6,704 nt of DNA from Caryophanales bacterium UBA4869 (GTDB lineage Bacteria; Bacillota_I; Bacilli_A; RFN20; CAG-288): contig DHDT01000067.1 in NCBI GenBank assembly GCA_002399505.1, forward strand, positions 9,738 to 16,441, read 5' to 3'. Within the stretch, counting starts at the first letter, position 1. The number at the start of each line of letters is the position of its first letter. Made by a program: the position numbers and the translations under genes. Positions 5,944 through 6,704 of this stretch are shown one piece after another. Below the pieces are notes generated by a model, which did not search any database, had not been told where the DNA came from, and worked only from the letters and a program-made list of their open reading frames with translations.

Positions 5944-6704
5944 TGGAGTTCAATGTCATTTCTTCCGGTTCTAAAGGAAATGCTACTATCGTTATTTCTC
6001 AGGGACAGGTGATATTAATCGACTTTGGAATTTCTAAAAAACGTATTTCTGATGCTTTAAGTGAATACGGCTTTTCTTTTGACGACCTAAGTGCTGTCTT
6101 CATCACCCACAGTCACTCAGATCATTGCAAAGAAGTCAAAAAAGCACCGATAGAAAAACTTTTCGCTTCGACTATGGCTTTGCCTTCTCTTGACCAGACT
6201 ATTTCTAAAGACCATATTCTCAAAAACTATGCCACCATCAGAAACGGAGTCTTTTCCATCACTGTCCTTCCTCTTAGTCACGATGCTAAAAACACCGTCG
6301 GTTTCCTCATCGATGACGGAAGAGAAAAACTCTGCTATGTCACCGATACCGGATTTGTACCTGAAAAAGATTTTCCTTATCTTACTGACCTCGATTACTA
6401 TATCTTTGAATCCAATCACGATCCTAAGATGCTCTATGAATCAAAAAGGCCTGATTATCTAATCAGGCGCATCATTTCCGACAAAGGACATCTTTCCAAC
6501 ATCGACTCTTCTTATTATCTGACTACTCTGATCGGACCTAAAACCAAGGAAATAGTTCTCGCTCATCTTTCGGATGAATGCAATACTCCCGAATTGGCTC
6601 TGAAGGCCTTCGATGAAGTATTCATGACTCAGATGGGCTGTCTTCCTGAATGCAAAGTGGAGATCGCCAGTGAATTCCATGAAACCCGAGGCGGTAAAAA
6701 TGGC
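5943..6704 (+). CDS. walJ: WalJ/YycJ-family metallo-beta-lactamase-fold nuclease (3' end cut by window)
   Basis: WalJ (YycJ, VicX) proteins are cytoplasmic MBL-fold enzymes. Homologues have been linked to DNA mismatch repair as 5'-3' exonucleases and to the WalRK cell-wall regulon. The visible 254 residues run to the window edge without a stop; B. subtilis YycJ is about 264 aa, so only a few codons are missing. It opens MEFNVISSGSKGNAT as the family does. Metal-binding motifs are HSHSDH at 56-61, H113 in LSHDA, D135 in VTDTG, the family motif ESNHD at 156-160 (often EANHD), GHLSN at 182-186 and LAHLSDECNTPELA at 207-220 with H209 in the last metal-ligand position. The ATG overlaps the dnaB TAA as TAATG with only a weak GGGA upstream, so translational coupling is likely. 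In B. subtilis this gene closes the walRK operon; here no walR or walK precedes it. Confidence 0.93.
   Translation, partial: MEFNVISSGSKGNATIVISQGQVILIDFGISKKRISDALSEYGFSFDDLSAVFITHSHSDHCKEVKKAPIEKLFASTMALPSLDQTISKDHILKNYATIRNGVFSITVLPLSHDAKNTVGFLIDDGREKLCYVTDTGFVPEKDFPYLTDLDYYIFESNHDPKMLYESKRPDYLIRRIISDKGHLSNIDSSYYLTTLIGPKTKEIVLAHLSDECNTPELALKAFDEVFMTQMGCLPECKVEIASEFHETRGGKNG
6449..6468 (-). terminator. Terminator-like hairpin facing the minus strand inside walJ
   Basis: GCCTGATTA at 6449-6457 and TAATCAGGC at 6460-6468 are perfect 9-bp arms around a 2-nt centre. In practice this is an 8-bp stem with a larger loop. Read on the minus strand the stem is followed by C and then TTTTT (6447-6443), the form of an intrinsic terminator. 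On the + strand there is no T-run after it. It lies in well-conserved coding sequence, so it may be chance or could limit antisense transcription. Confidence 0.35.

Noticed and set aside
6459..6680. Minus-strand open frame of 73 codons near the right edge
   Set aside because: It is the shadow of walJ, which is clearly conserved on the + strand through the same bases.

Overview
The window looks like a piece of chromosome from a low-to-moderate GC Gram-positive bacterium (Firmicutes/Bacilli in the broad sense, possibly an uncultured gut-type lineage near Erysipelotrichia or the RF39-like relatives of Mollicutes; the lineage is inference). The evidence is the gene content: ComFA and ComFC competence proteins, a membrane-anchored GdpP c-di-AMP phosphodiesterase, and the gdpP-rplI-dnaB order known from Bacillus-type genomes. 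The standard code fits. Trp codons at the recognised conserved positions are TGG, and the one TGA (end of comFC) works as a stop.

Layout: all recognised genes lie on the + strand. Positions 1-57 may be the 3' tail of an unidentified gene. Next is a comF pair, comFA (86-1240) and comFC (1200-1853), overlapping by 41 nt. A 68-nt AT-rich spacer follows (1854-1921). It holds a perfect TATAAT hexamer, lies inside an inverted repeat, and ends in a strong Shine-Dalgarno. From there a tight cluster runs off the right edge: gdpP (1922-4003), rplI (4016-4477), dnaB (4480-5943) and walJ/yycJ (5943 to the edge, lacking only the last few codons). Gaps in this cluster are 12 nt, 2 nt and a 1-nt TAATG overlap, so it is probably one operon. 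No tRNA, rRNA, insertion sequence, CRISPR array or attachment site was seen, and no gene-free stretch exceeds 70 nt.

How the genes fit together: ComFA and ComFC act in import or handling of transforming single-stranded DNA. GdpP sets the c-di-AMP level, L9 is a large-subunit ribosomal protein, DnaB is the replicative helicase, and WalJ is a metallo-beta-lactamase-fold nuclease linked to DNA repair and the cell-wall regulon. The neighbourhood is mostly conserved housekeeping, and I see no convincing undescribed system. The points worth a second look are small: an altered first DHH metal-binding motif in GdpP, an insertion in the DnaB ATPase domain, the promoter-like inverted repeat before gdpP, a terminator-like hairpin facing backwards inside walJ, a composition and codon-use step between the comF pair and the rest, and the joining of loci that are separate in Bacillus subtilis.
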